A stretch of DNA of 64,000 bases from Marthasterias glacialis (Eukaryota; Echinodermata; Asteroidea; Forcipulatida; Asteriidae): NCBI GenBank assembly GCA_911728455.2, contig OU452229.1, forward strand, positions 14,604,076 to 14,668,075, in the 5' to 3' direction. Of the stretch, positions 33,901-43,106 are shown one piece after another; within the stretch, counting starts at the first letter, position 1, and each line of letters begins with the position of its first letter. The position numbers and the translations under genes were made by a program. A model generated the notes under the pieces. That model was not told the DNA's origin and searched no databases. It worked only from the letters and a program-made list of their open reading frames with translations.

Positions 33901-36900
33901 CTATTTTCTCGACTTTGACAGAATTTCGGACAGAAACGTTTCTATGGAAGATTGGTACTGGCATGAACTTTATTATCAATAAGCTTTCAGACTGATGCTA
34001 ATAAAAAAATATTAATGAATACCAATCCTGTATTCTACATTTAATATGATGTATGAACTAGTGAAACAAATGGCTGACAAGTGAAGCAATAAGCTAAGTA
34101 GCCCTGCTGGCTTGTTGTGTCTTAAAATACACAAGTGGAAAGGTTGTACAAGTACCTCACTCCATTGGTTTTGTGCTTACATCCGGGAGTTTTTTGTTGC
34201 ACTACAAAAGTGGACTTTGCAGCTAGTTAGTAACTTATCATATGACCTTGTTGCGCTGGTGTAATGGTGTTAGAAATTGCCAACAGGGTTGTGTTATGTG
34301 AAATTCAGTAGTCAAGGATTGGGAGATTGTTTTTAAGCGCATGGGCCGATGACAAGAAGAGTACTGAAAATATTTTGTCAGCGGTGGTCTACTATTTGTT
34401 GTCTGTGTCTCATTTTCAGGGTGACCTCGTTGCCTGTGGTGTTCTCTCCGGTAACCGTAACTTTGAAGGGAGGATTCATCCCCTCACTAGGGCCAACTAC
34501 CTGGCCTCTCCTCTGCTGGTCATAGCATACGCCCTGGCAGGCACCGTCAGCTTCGACTTTGACACCACACCTTTAGGTATGCCAAGGTTTGCCCTTACGG
34601 ACCAGTGAGTTTGCAGTTTCACTAGCAAACCAGAATTTTCACTGGTTCATATCTAAACATGTCTGAAGGTGGCCCTAAAGGACTTTCACATTCTTATAAA
34701 TACTACAGTAATGTCCTAGATACGAGGCATTGTTTCTATAGCAGACAATTGTATTCATATTATTTGTGTTTACCCATATACTGATGTGTGTTGAACACTG
34801 TAGTACAATCCCGTACCCCTTGAAAAAAAAATCCACAGGCATATGACTTGGGTGGGAGTCGAACCCACGACCTTTGCCATTCTAGAGCAGATATCTTGCC
34901 ACCAGACCACCAAGCTTGCCCGGTAGCTAGAGGCAAGTTTGAATCCTATATTTTTAGCAGTGGGTACTGCAACGATTTAATAGATGTCAAATTTGTATCG
35001 GGATAGAGAATATTGTTTGTGTTTACCCATACACTGATGTGTGTTAAGCACTGTGCACCCGGTACTTTCCCCGAGTCCTGTGAAAAAAAAAGAATTGACA
35101 GATGTTTTTCTCTATAATTTAAATCTGAATTGTTAAAAGTTAAGGATTTTCTAAAAACTCCATGACAAATACATTTTTGGGTGCTGGGGTCTGGATGTAC
35201 AAATTTGATATGCTCCAGACCCTCCCTGACTACAGTTTCCTAGGGCTAGTCTAAAGGTTTCTTTTTGTCGTCGTTATTTGTATGAGATTTGAATTTGAAG
35301 GCACTGGAACAATCTGTTCAGCCATTGGGAAGCAAAGAGCTTCACAAGTCAAAGCCAGTAGGGGTGGAGGATTGAAATCTCTTCCAAGTAACCTGCGGAA
35401 ACAATTTTTGTTTTAATATTGATTAACCAGATGGGAATGATTTCTTTTGTAGGAACCAACTCGGAGGGTAAGGAGATCTTCCTGCGTGATATCTGGCCAA
35501 ACCGAAGTGAGATTCAGGAGGTAGAGAGACAGTATGTCATTCCGGGAATGTTCAAAGAGGTGTACGCCAAGATTGCTGTAAGTAATGACCGATTTTGAAG
35601 TTTGGCAAGCAGGATTCAAGTTCTTCTTAATTTTTTTGTCTGTTCTTGTTTGGTGTTTAGGCATCGGCCAAACTTCTCTTTTTGTTGTTAACCTTGAAAC
35701 TCGACGTACAATTGAAACTCAAGACAGCACATCAACAATAACGTCATGGTTACAGATTTCTGCCCAGGATTTTTATAGTGCCAGAAAAAAAGGAAAACAG
35801 ATTAATGTGGGAGGGGGGATAGAGGCAGTCAAAAACAGGGCCGAAGGTTGCTCACTTTTGTATGCAAAATATAAAATCATGTACGTCATCAGGTGTCAAA
35901 TTACATCCATTCAAAAATACATCCATTCAAAAATGTGAGAAATTAATCCGGCCTGGTGGCACAGAATAATTTAGAGAACCCCGCCACTATGTGGTTAATT
36001 TGTAGGGTTTACGAGAGCAGTCTTGTCAAGATACATTTTTGTTTTACTCTTCATTGACTTTTGTTTATCTTGCAGAAAGGCAACGAGCGCTGGAATAGCC
36101 TGGATGCATCGGAGAGCATGCTTTACCCATGGGATTCCAAGTCAACATATATTCAGTCACCGCCATTCTTTGCTGACATGGTAAGATTGGATCGCTTTCC
36201 CCTTTACTGTACGCATCTCAGCTCCCATTTATTCATTGCTGATGTTATAGGCCCCTTTTTGAAACCCTGGCTTGGGCTTGGGCTCCGTCTTTGATTTTGA
36301 TAACATACACTTTCGGTACTGGACTTCCAACAGGCGGACGGTATGTAAGCCAGAGCCCAAAGCCGAAACAGTGGTTTCAAAAATAGAGATTGAATTTCCT
36401 TTACCTAATTTACTAGCCCTTCTCTCTAACCCTCTCTTACCTTCCAAGTGCACCTGTCACGCTCACGCTCCAGTAAACTTTTCTCTGTCATAACCTCAAT
36501 CATTGATTTTGTTGCTGAAGTCATAGATTACATTACGTCTCTTGAAATAGAAACAAATTTTGGGGAAAACAGAGAAAAGTTTACTGGAGCGTGAGCGACC
36601 CCCTGATTAACGTACCGACGCTCTACCAACTAAGCTATCCAGCCCTAATGTTGGTGGTCTCCCTATTTTGTCAATATCTTTGTTCGGGGTGCCATTCAGA
36701 AGCCATTCAACCTGAAACTGCCATGTAGCCAGGGATCACACACCCCAAGTGTATGATACAACCATAGAGCTTAAAAAAAAAACCAAAGTGGCTTTAAAAA
36801 CAATAATTGGGTATTTGTAATTACGTGTATAATTTTTGTTACACAGACCAAGGAGATACCACCAATCACTGGAATCAAAGATGCCCATGTCCTCCTCAAC

Positions 36901-39747
36901 CTGGGCAACTCTGTCACCACCGACCACATCTCACCCGCTGGCAGTATCGCCAGGACCAGCCCTGCAGCGCGCTACCTTGCCTCCAGGGGGCTAACACCCC
37001 GTGAGTTCAACTCCTATGGCAGCCGGCGGGGTAACGACTCGGTCATGGCGCGAGGCACGTTCGCCAACATCCGCCTGGTGAACAAGTTTGTAGGCAAGGC
37101 AGGACCCAAGACAGTACACATTCCTACGGGGGAGACGATGGATATCTTCGACGCTGCTGAACGCTACAAGGCAGAGGGTAGGATGCTGATCATACTAGCG
37201 GGCAAGGATTACGGGTCTGGATCATCACGTGACTGGGCTGCCAAGGGACCCTGGATGCAGGTGAGAAACTAGAAAATGGAAGCAACATGTCGTCTTGAAA
37301 CAATCCAACATTCTGTAACCCAACTAAAATAACCTTGTAGTTCTTGTTAGTCTGATTTGTATAAATAAGACACTAACAAAGAGTAAAGTTCAGTGTTCAG
37401 AAGGATGGTTTTAACACCTCATTTAACACCTCATGTGGCGTGGCGTGGCCGAACGGATAAGAACACCAGACTCAAGCTCTGGTGTTTCTGATCAGCAGAG
37501 TGTGGGTTCGAGTCCCGGTCGTGACACTTGTGTCCTTAAGCAAGACACTTAACCATTATTGCTGCATCCTTCGGATGGGACGTAAAGCCGTAGGTCCCAT
37601 GTGTTGTGTAATGCACTTAAAAGAACCTTGAGCATTTATCATGAAGAGAAGGGGTTCATCCCGATGTTCGTGGTATGATCGGTCGCAGATTGCGCCACAG
37701 CACCCTTGTAAACCATTACATGGTGCTATGTAAAGGAACAGGGCTCATACTTCAATACTTAACTCCTCATACCTTGCAGGAAAAAACACTGAGCGCTTTG
37801 AGACGCCCATCGGGTGTGATAAAGCGGTATAAAGAACTGTGTATTATTATTATTATTAGTATGCAGTGATCCATATCAAAACTTCAAAGCAAAATTTAGG
37901 CAGGGAACCAGTCATAAACAATATAAATTCAGAAGACACAAGTGGTCTCCCCCTGACCCCCCCTACACTTAGTACAACCTTGAAAATGAAACTCTGACAA
38001 CTTTGATTGGTCTGTAATATGCTATTTTGGCTGGTAACCTTTATTTGCTAAGCAAAATCATTCTGTGATATGATCATTTTTGTTAATGCTAAAAACTTAA
38101 AAAAAATTGACTCATGAAAAACAAGGAGTCGTCATTCAAAATCAACTTCAATCAAACATCTATGTGACTCGCAAACCCTGCATTACAATGGTTTGCTCAG
38201 ATAAAGGACATAATTTTCCCTGCAAATTTGCCTGATATTGAGGTAATTAGTTTCTATATATTTCCTTGTCCTTCAGGGTATCCGTGCTGTCATTGCAGAG
38301 AGCTATGAGCGTATACATCGTAGTAACCTGGTCGGCATGGGAATCATTCCCCTCCAGTATCTGGAAGGTCAGACGGCCGAGTCCTTGGGACTGACCGGTA
38401 AAGAGAAATATTGCATCGAGCTACCGCAAGATCTCCAGCCTAGACAGAAGGCAACGGTCAAGGTATGAATCCACACCTCCCATCATGAATGATTCGGGGG
38501 TACTTTTTATGAATTTTCACCCATTTTATATGCTTTCACGATTTCATTATTGATTTTTACAACAACAAAATAAATAAAAATAAAAAAAGCCATATGTCGT
38601 GCAAATTTCACATGAACTTGGTCTCAACATGTATGGTACAATGTGTGAAATACCTAGATCCAGGGCTGGAATTAACCTACGTCACCCACAGCAATTGCCG
38701 TGGTGCCCTGTGCTTTTGCCGCGGTGCCCTGTGCTTTTGCCGCGGTGCCCTTTGCAAAGTTCCAATACAATCTAGTGAGTTTTGCGGTAATACCATGTGG
38801 AAATCTCTAATGAGTTGGGATGGTTCTGAAAAGAACTGATGGTTAGAACCATCCCAACTCATTAGAGATTTCCACATGGTGTTACCGCAAAACTCACTAG
38901 ATTGTATTCCCACCATGCAAAGTTTCAAATCTTACGTTCCGATACAAGTTTACATTTTCCATATAGAAGTGCCCCTTACCAGAAGAAAATTGCCATGCCC
39001 TTTCAAGGACGAAATTCAAGGCCTGTAAATCTCACATAATCAGTGGTGATTTCAAATCACCATTACCATCTTATCTTGGCAGGACGCTTCTAGAAATTCA
39101 CAAGAGTTTTTCACCTTCAGTTTCAAAATATGTCTACCAGTCATGCTAAAATGGAAATTAAAACTGTTCTGAAAGGATTTGCCTGTACCTTTCCCCACGT
39201 GTGCATGGCGACTCATCGCACAATAACTACTGACTTGATGAAAAGAACAGTTTCTGAAAGCTGACCGTTAGAAGCTCTGTGAATTCCACTCTTTTTTTCT
39301 CTCTTGTAGGATTGGAAAACACGGTGCTAATTATTTTAACAGGGGTGTAAAAGAAAGCTTAAAACACCAGTGAGATCATGGAAGCTGAGCTTCTGTCTTT
39401 TATTTAATCATCTTATATTTAACCATCAGGTGTTTACTGCTGTGCAAATTGTGTTGTTTTTTATTTAAAAAAAATAATAATAATACAATTTTGCCCATCG
39501 AAGTGAAAAAAGAAAAAGGGATATCTGCTTTTATATCAGAGATTTCACACATCCGTTTAAATCAGATGCTTATCAAATAAAGCAACAAATTGTAATTTTT
39601 TAAAATATACTTATATCTTTGTTTTTGAAGGTTGATGATGGCCGCTCCTTTGAGGCAATTCTAAGGTTTGACACCGACGTGGAACTGACCTACTATCGCC
39701 ACGGGGGCATCCTCAACTACATGATCCGACAGAAGCTACCCAAATAA
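15933..39747 (+). CDS. ACO1: Iron regulatory protein 1 / cytosolic aconitase
   Basis: Known role of the family: with a [4Fe-4S] cluster it isomerises citrate and isocitrate in the cytosol; without it, it binds iron-responsive elements in mRNAs of iron metabolism. The 18 coding exons listed in the next entry join in phase to 896 residues (human protein 889). The start ATG has an in-frame TAA 12 bases upstream. Visible motifs: [10 protein letters not shown] and [20 protein letters not shown] near the amino end; GTDSHTTM; cluster ligands Cys443 in [11 protein letters not shown] and Cys509/Cys512 in [12 protein letters not shown]; Arg542 and Arg547 in SGNRNFEGR; Arg705; and the active-site [12 protein letters not shown] with Arg786. 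These sit six residues after human Cys437, 503 and 506 and Arg536, 541, 699 and 780, the residues tied to cluster and RNA binding. Dual function is therefore likely but inferred. No frameshift or stop interrupts the gene. A mitochondrial or bacterial aconitase is excluded by the IRP1-type length and motifs. Confidence 0.96.
16603..16664. repeat. 45-bp duplication in ACO1 intron 1
   Basis: TTGGCCAGCATGCCCTT occurs twice, at about 16604 and 16648. GGCC-rich words flank it (CATTGGCCTCATGCCCTG, TTTGGCCGGCAAAGG). It may be a remnant of a dispersed element with ATGCCCTT words, as at 38.99 kb. Confidence 0.45.
18173..18534 (+). mobile_element. MITE family B, copy 1 (ACO1 intron 3)
   Basis: It starts AAAGCCCCAGCTCAACATTG and ends CCAATGTTGAGCTCG, so the ends are inverted. 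Interior words shared with the other copies are TATTTCTGCCTGAA, AATGCGTACAAAAATGCTGA, TTTTCACAGGTTGG and TGTGCAAAGAATGGAAGCAT. The element is non-coding. Confidence 0.88.
18596..18717. repeat. (TTTG)n microsatellite
   Basis: About 30 TTTG units run in ACO1 intron 3, with one TTGGG interruption near 18661. The open frames (Phe-Val-Cys-Leu repeats, or Lys-Gln-Thr-Asn on the other strand) are artefacts. Confidence 0.97.
20783..20897. mobile_element. MITE, 115 bp, GGGGTGGATTTCACAAA ends
   Basis: GGGGTGGATTTCACAAA at the left is mirrored by TTTTGTGAAATCCACCCC at the right, and the interior carries dyads such as AGGACTAGTC and TTGGACTAATCCTAA. This type is widespread in marine invertebrate genomes. 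It sits in ACO1 intron 4. Confidence 0.88.
22212..22627 (+). mobile_element. tRNA-derived SINE (tRNA-Leu-like head), ACO1 intron 4
   Basis: The head has an A-box region (GGCCGACTGGATAAGAAC), an anticodon arm with loop CTCAAGC (CAA) and a B box GAGTTCGAGTCCC, resembling tRNA-Leu(CAA). The body runs through CTTGTGTCCTGAAGCAAGAC to AGACGTCCATCGGGTGTGAT and AAAGCACTATAAAGAAC, and ends in (TATTAT)n. Other copies: 37438-37858 (nearly full), 52728-52965 (no head), 55345-55585 (minus). It is not a functional tRNA gene. Confidence 0.88.
22628..23097 (+). pseudogene. Duplicated piece of ACO1 intron 16 and exon 17 in intron 4
   Basis: From AGTATGCAGTGATCCATATC onward this block is nearly identical (about ten differences in 470 bases by eye) to 37859-38330. 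It includes the splice acceptor TCTTGTCCTTCAG and the first 54 bases of ACO1 exon 17 ([18 protein letters not shown], 23044-23097). The genuine exon continues with GTCGGCATGG; here the match stops and a SINE-like tail begins. If spliced after exon 4, the frame reaches TGA at 23096-23098. Confidence 0.92.
23098..23144 (+). mobile_element. SINE-like 3' tail ending the duplicated block
   Basis: AAATAAGAATTGCGTATTAT followed by (ATT)n resembles the 3' end of the neighbouring SINE family (AAAGAACTGTG then TATTATTATT). It is joined directly to the exon 17 fragment, which marks the duplicated block as part of a retrotransposed unit. Confidence 0.65.
23655..24182. mobile_element. MITE-like element, 528 bp, ACO1 intron 4
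   Basis: The left end TTAAAGAGGATGGGCCACG mirrors the right end CATGGCCCCATCCTCTTTAA. The interior contains AGTGACGTC twice (about 23875 and 23971) but no long open frame. Confidence 0.7.
25607..25861. mobile_element. MITE family D, copy 1 (ACO1 intron 4)
   Basis: The end TTTTTGACAGCAAGAGGGCG is mirrored by GGGCGCCCTCTTGC. The interior aligns in reverse orientation with 31653-31883 (TTTACCCCAAAGGGCG, GGTTTGACCCCCAGT, ATTGACAGT/GCTGTCAAT). Confidence 0.85.
27032..27353 (+). mobile_element. MITE family B, copy 2 (ACO1 intron 6)
   Basis: It begins inside the family consensus at TGTTCACAGATTTGCATATA, so the left inverted end is missing, and it finishes CAATATTGAGCTGAGGCTTT. Its interior matches the other family B copies in order. 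Confidence 0.85.
27491..27634. mobile_element. Long hairpin / MITE in ACO1 intron 6
   Basis: Arms of about 63 bases (27491-27553 and 27572-27634) are near-perfect inverted repeats around an 18-base loop. The inner part, from TGGAATGAGGTGCATGCTGG to the loop, matches without error. It would form long double-stranded RNA in the ACO1 pre-mRNA. Confidence 0.88.
28251..28570 (+). mobile_element. tRNA-derived SINE, second subfamily, ACO1 intron 7
   Basis: The head (GGCCGAGTGGTTAGTGCGTC, loop CTCAAGC, B box GGGTTCGAGTCCTGG) resembles the SINE at 22212. It follows the same CTTGTGTCCTTGAGCAAGGC linker, but the body after 28385 differs (AAGTTGGGGAGGTAGAGCCC and onward) and lacks the TATT tail. The 3' limit is approximate. 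Confidence 0.75.
29418..29623. mobile_element. MITE family A, copy 1 (ACO1 intron 8)
   Basis: The left end CAGCTGTGTCGTCATGATTA is mirrored by the right end ATCGTGACGACGACAGCCCC. The block is the reverse complement of 45537-45724 in CEP78 intron 1. Confidence 0.85.
30599..30934 (-). mobile_element. MITE family B, copy 3 (ACO1 intron 9)
   Basis: It starts AAAGCCCCAGCTCGACATTG and ends ACCAATGTTGAGCTG. The interior is the reverse complement of copies 1, 2 and 4 (CTTCAGGCAGAAATATTTC, CAGCATTTTTGTACGCATTC). Confidence 0.88.
31653..31883. mobile_element. MITE family D, copy 2 (ACO1 intron 10)
   Basis: GACTGCAAGAGGGCGCCC at the left is mirrored by TTGCGCCCTCTTGCTGTC at the right. Orientation is opposite to the intron 4 copy. 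It begins only 27 bases after the exon 10 donor. Confidence 0.85.
32577..33053 (+). mobile_element. MITE family B, copy 4 (ACO1 intron 10), carrying a nested insert
   Basis: The ends CCCAGCTCAACATTGGC and CAATGTTGAGCTGGGGCTT are inverted. The element is longer than its relatives because of an insert, 32760-32879, whose own ends CTCAATAAACTGA and TCAGTTTATTGAG are inverted repeats. The family B sequence resumes after it at about TAGGAATGTGTAC. Confidence 0.87.
33326..33357. repeat. (ATT)n microsatellite in ACO1 intron 11
   Basis: TATTATTATT repeats with one GTT interruption inside the 183-base intron 11, about 75 bases before the exon 12 acceptor. Confidence 0.85.
34755..34920 (-). mobile_element. 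tRNA-derived SINE, third type, ACO1 intron 13
   Basis: On the minus strand a tRNA-like head reads GCTTGGTGGTCTGGTGGCAA, then an anticodon arm around CTCTAGAATGG, then a well-formed T arm (GTGGGTTCGACTCCCAC) with B box. An A run and a body ending GTATGGGTAAACACAAA-like follow. It does not fold as a complete tRNA gene. Confidence 0.75.
35012..35098 (-). mobile_element. Tail fragment of the same SINE type
   Basis: GTGTTTACCCATACACTGATG through TCCTGTGAAAAAAAA repeats the sequence at about 34763-34838 in the same orientation, without the tRNA-like head. Confidence 0.65.
36251..36386. mobile_element. MITE-like inverted repeat, ACO1 intron 15
   Basis: CCTTTTTGAAACCCTGG and GGGCTTGGGCTC at the left are mirrored imperfectly by GAGCCCAAAGCC and GTGGTTTCAAAAATAG at the right. 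Confidence 0.65.
36456..36599. mobile_element. Foldback element with 28-bp arms, ACO1 intron 15
   Basis: CTCACGCTCCAGTAAACTTT with flanking bases (36456-36485) is the reverse complement of 36572-36599 (GAGAAAAGTTTACTGGAGCG and onward), with a two-base gap at the outer end. The loop is about 86 bases. Confidence 0.8.
36600..36646 (-). mobile_element. tRNA-like fragment (A-box half only)
   Basis: The minus strand reads GGGCTGGATAGCTTAGTTGG then TAGAGCGTCGGTACG, a clear tRNA D-arm and A box. The T arm and B box are absent because the adjoining foldback element begins instead. It is probably the 5' half of a SINE. Confidence 0.6.
37438..37858 (+). mobile_element. tRNA-derived SINE (tRNA-Leu-like head), ACO1 intron 16
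   Basis: Same family as 22212-22627, with GGCCGAACGGATAAGAACAC, loop CTCAAGC (CAA), B box GGGTTCGAGTCCC and tail TATTATTATTATTATTAG. Its downstream flank, together with the start of exon 17, is the sequence duplicated in intron 4. Confidence 0.9.
38659..39027. mobile_element. Dispersed element containing a long hairpin, ACO1 intron 17
   Basis: The outer ends CAGGGCTGGAATTAAC and (reverse strand) CAGGCCTTGAATTTCGTCC are similar. Related words occur at 47474-47640 in CEP78 intron 3. Inside, three ~20-base repeats (GCCGCGGTGCCCTGTGCTT type) precede a hairpin with 64-base arms, 38764-38827 and 38845-38908, differing at about one position around a 17-base loop. Confidence 0.75.
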
Positions 39748-40106
39748 ATCACTCCATTATTAATGGTGTAGATGATGCAATATATCTTCAACTACCTGTA
39801 ACAGTAACTTTTGTTGAAAAAAAAATCAATTTGATGATGCATGCATCACCAACTACATGTGAACAGTAACTTGGCTAATCTGATATTTAAATCATCCACA
39901 ATGAAGCATTTTACAGTACCTTTCCTGAAAAAAACAGAACTTAACATTATTACCATGAGGCACCGGCTACACGAAGCAGTATCATAACCATTGACCAGCC
40001 AGATACATGTACTTTTAAGCCAACATGGCCAATAGCAAAATCGTAATGACTTGTGTGTGACATTTATATGAGATTAATTGTTCCTAATCAACTAAGTCTA
40101 ATCTTT

Positions 40107-40237
40107 GGCCAAGTTCGCACAAGGACCATTTGTCGTCTAGAGGTCGATATTGCCTGGTACCCAACACACGTTGTTGAGCATGAGTACCAGTTAATAGCAG
40201 CAGCTAGTCAACAAACGGTCCTTGTGCGAACTTGGCC
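40107..40237. mobile_element. MITE with 25-bp inverted ends in the ACO1 3' UTR
   Basis: GGCCAAGTTCGCACAAGGAC at the left is mirrored exactly by GTCCTTGTGCGAACTTGGCC at the right, and the match continues a few bases further in with one change. The 131-base element would form a stable stem in the transcript. Confidence 0.88.
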
Positions 40238-40409
40238 TTTGTTAACATGAAGTATTATATTTTCTCCACTTACAAGTAATCTCCAAACTTGAGGTGGCTA
40301 GCCTTGTGTATTTGAGGTGTGTGTAGAGCTGTATTTGGATTATAAAGCATCATGTTATGGTTTACAAGGTGATGGGGGCACCATCTGTAGACAATGCTGC
40401 CAGAAACTC

Positions 40410-40560
40410 AAGACGGGGGCAAACTCCTTCTTTTAACAATAAGTGTACTGGGGTCTTATAGGTGCATTTCACAACACACAGGACCCACAGAACTGTTATG
40501 GTGAATTTTCTTGCTCAAGGACAGAAGTTCCATGATTAGGAACTGTACCAGAACCGGTTT
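40410..40560 (-). mobile_element. Diverged SINE body, minus strand
   Basis: GGGGGCAAACTCCTTCTTTTA, AATAAGTGTACTGGGG, GTGCATTTCACAACACACAGG and TTGCTCAAGGACAG follow in the order of the minus-strand SINE at 55345-55585 but are strongly diverged. The tRNA-like head is not recognisable. Confidence 0.5.
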
Positions 40561-40605
40561 CAGTGTTTCACCGGAAAGATCTAAACAATGGATATTATTA
40601 CTAAG

Positions 40606-40611
40606 AATAAA
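40606..40611 (+). terminator. Candidate ACO1 polyadenylation signal
   Basis: AATAAA, the first canonical signal after the stop codon in the last exon. Confidence 0.35.
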
Positions 40612-41596
40612 CTATTGCTAGTAAACTTGCGGGTACAGCCATGTGTTTAAATCTCTTTGTGAGGAGTGTCGGCTCTATTATTCAACAAACGCAGCTAAAA
40701 AATGTCCAAGCCAAAAAGTAACCCCGAAAAAGCTGTTTTGTTTATTCAAACTTAATTAAAAGATACACAAAACAAAGGACGTTATAGACCTTTCTTTTGC
40801 AATGTCACATCTGCTGGCTTTGCCAACCATGGTTGTCAAAAATACGGGCGGCCTTTACTGCACAATAATACAACAGTTCATTGTTTGGCAAATAATGCTA
40901 CTGACTTAACGCCATATTACTGATAAATAAAATTTGTTGTCCAAAACAAAAAAGTATACTTCATAAAAAAGGCTTTGATTTTTTAATAAAAAGGGTGAAT
41001 TTGTATCAAGCCAGTTAAACACTTTTGTGCCACTCAAGGCCTCCCATACAAAATGGTGCTCATTGATTGTAAACAAAAGAAAGGTCTATATATTGATATT
41101 GAAAAATACCTGACTTTTAGACAATAGGGGGCAGCAGGCATACCAGATAATTTTGTACGTTTATGTAGTTCTGCATGTGCATATTTTCTAAGAACAGTGG
41201 ATTCACCTAGTAAGTCTACCAAGCATCCCCAAAAGTATCCCACTTTTCATTCCCTCAGTTTTATTAATTAAAATGGTATCATTCATATAGTTTGAACTGT
41301 ACTTCCATCGTCTGTTAGACCTTGTACATGTACACCACTTTTCATTTAACCCTATAAACACAATACTTATAAAAATAAATGTTAAAATATCAGCATCAAA
41401 GCTGAATTTGTATACAATTGTTGCATCCTAAATTAATTCTACCATCTACATTTCAGTTATGGTTTTGAAAACAATTTATGTGCACAGGTGTTTTCTATTT
41501 GTAAATCAGAATTATGTAATTTTTTTTTAAAACAATTTGATTGCTTACAAATGTACCCTTCAAATGTGGTAAAACATGGACATCTTTATTTTGGTA

Positions 41597-41602
41597 AATA
41601 AA
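41597..41602 (+). terminator. Candidate distal ACO1 polyadenylation signal
   Basis: AATAAA about 1.85 kb after the stop codon; an alternative distal end. Confidence 0.3.
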
Positions 41603-41610
41603 TTCCATGA

Positions 41611-43060
41611 AGAACCCATACCTCCCGTTTAAGGGCAGAAAAAGAACTCTTCCCAAGTAGCAGATGATCTTTTCTTTTATTTGATTAATTTAAAAATATT
41701 CATGGTGTCTTTTATGTAATTTTTTATTTGAAAAAAAACACAAATTCTTTGTTGGCCAGTCTTAGATAGATTTACATTTTCTTGCTCATTTGATTCAAGG
41801 TCTTTTTGGGGAAAATTAATTTGGACGGATATAAGTCAAGTTTTTCAACATTTATGGTTCCACAAAAGTGGACTGGTAAAGCAAGAAAAGAATCTGAAAT
41901 GCTCAATTTGACACTATTATTTACAGTTACAGAAACATCATTTTGTATACTACACTAGTCTCATTAACCATACATATAGGTGTTTTATTTTCTAGGTTTC
42001 ACTGTCGTCTACCCACATCTCTACCCTCTGCTTATTCAGGGTTCCCACAGTTACGGAGAATGATTGAAATTCAAGCCATTATGGCAAAGTCCTGGAATTT
42101 TGTTATTCTACAAAGAGTCGTGGAAAAAGTCATTAAATGTTGCACAACCCACACATGATACATAATATGTGGCAATGGCAATCTTCTTTGAATTAATAGT
42201 AATGATAATAAAAAAAATATAGAACGCTCTTTACGATTGGTGTCACAGTGCTTTACATGTACCTAAGGGGTCTTTTTTATTTATTTTTTTCATGTATATT
42301 TATTTAGTTAGTTACATTTATTTGTTTAATTAGTTATTCTATTTTTGTATTTATTTATTTGTTTATTTAGTCAATCAGTCATTTGGCTTTTAACGATAGA
42401 CGTTTCTTTACTCGTATTTTCATCTCAAATATAGGGGGCGCTTTTTGGTCATTTTACTGTAGGACCGTGATTTGTTGCTTGTGGGCACTATTCGATATCT
42501 CCTATTATGAAGACAATTCATTTTTTTTTACTTCAGGGAATGTGTGTGCCCAAGCGAATTTGTGTACATTACAGATGTGAAAAAAACGTAGGGTTATCAG
42601 TAAATAGAGAACCCTACAAACGCGTATCTTGAAGCTTGTGAAATGTAGGTCCATTGATACATTGCCATCCTATTTGATTGTATTTTGAGGGAAAGATTCT
42701 TTCATATCCTCCCCCCCCCCCCCCCCCCCCCCCAATTTCGTTCTCTTGGGAGAAAAAATAGCCGGTTCTGGGTTTTACAGCACAGTAAGTTTAGTTGATG
42801 TACATCATAGAAACACGTTATAGGTGAGTGATGTCAGTTTGTGTCTCCGGTGTGCCACAATCAGCCTTGGTCTTGGTCAAGACGTTCGTACATTTTTAGT
42901 TGTAAACAACACGGGGCTGCGACGTTTTCGCCAATAGAGGGCGTATCCTCGTATACACTACACAAGTTAAGCCTACAGTTTGTCGTAAAGTGACGGTCGT
43001 ATACGGTTTTTGACCCAAACTCAAAATATGTTCACATGAGAGGCTCAAAATCTGGAAACG
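41611..43060. other. Spacer between ACO1 and CEP78
   Basis: No coding exon recognised. It contains a TTTA/TTTG-rich stretch at 42275-42375 and a 23-base C run at 42711-42733. Confidence 0.5.
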
Positions 43061-43106
43061 CACTCCTCTTCCGGTTGAACTGTTAGGCTCAACCATTTTA
43101 CAAAGA
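43061..43106 (+). promoter_or_regulatory. Candidate CEP78 promoter and untranslated first exon
   Basis: CTCTTCCGG (an ETS-type site) at about 43067 is followed 30 bases later by AAGAG and the donor-like GTAAAAG at 43107. The first CEP78 coding exon is preceded by an acceptor-like TTGTGTTACAG (to 44706), which implies an upstream untranslated exon. Linking the two is a guess. Confidence 0.25.

Larger units (their letters stand above)
15933..39747 (+). other. ACO1: ACO1 exon-intron structure
   Basis: Coding exons: 1, 15933-15951; 2, 17370-17465; 3, 17791-17959; 4, 19948-20085; 5, 26121-26190; 6, 26722-26905; 7, 28009-28148; 8, 29125-29296; 9, 30250-30350; 10, 31349-31625; 11, 33114-33249; 12, 33433-33517; 13, 34420-34576; 14, 35453-35577; 15, 36076-36180; 16, 36847-37260; 17, 38277-38462; 18, 39631-39747. 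Every intron is GT-AG. The lengths sum to 2,691, a multiple of three. Exon 1 (MASQGE) is the least certain: it is supported by its ATG, a GTAAAG donor and matching phase, but this region is poorly conserved. Iron-sulfur ligands fall in exons 10 and 12. The largest intron is intron 4 (6 kb), which holds the duplicated fragment of exon 17. Confidence 0.9.
39748..41610 (+). other. ACO1: ACO1 3' untranslated region (extent uncertain)
   Basis: After the TAA stop there is no exon. AATAAA signals occur at 40606, 40926, 40985 and 41597, so the untranslated region is between roughly 0.9 and 1.9 kb. It includes the MITE at 40107 and a worn SINE at about 40410. Confidence 0.5.
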
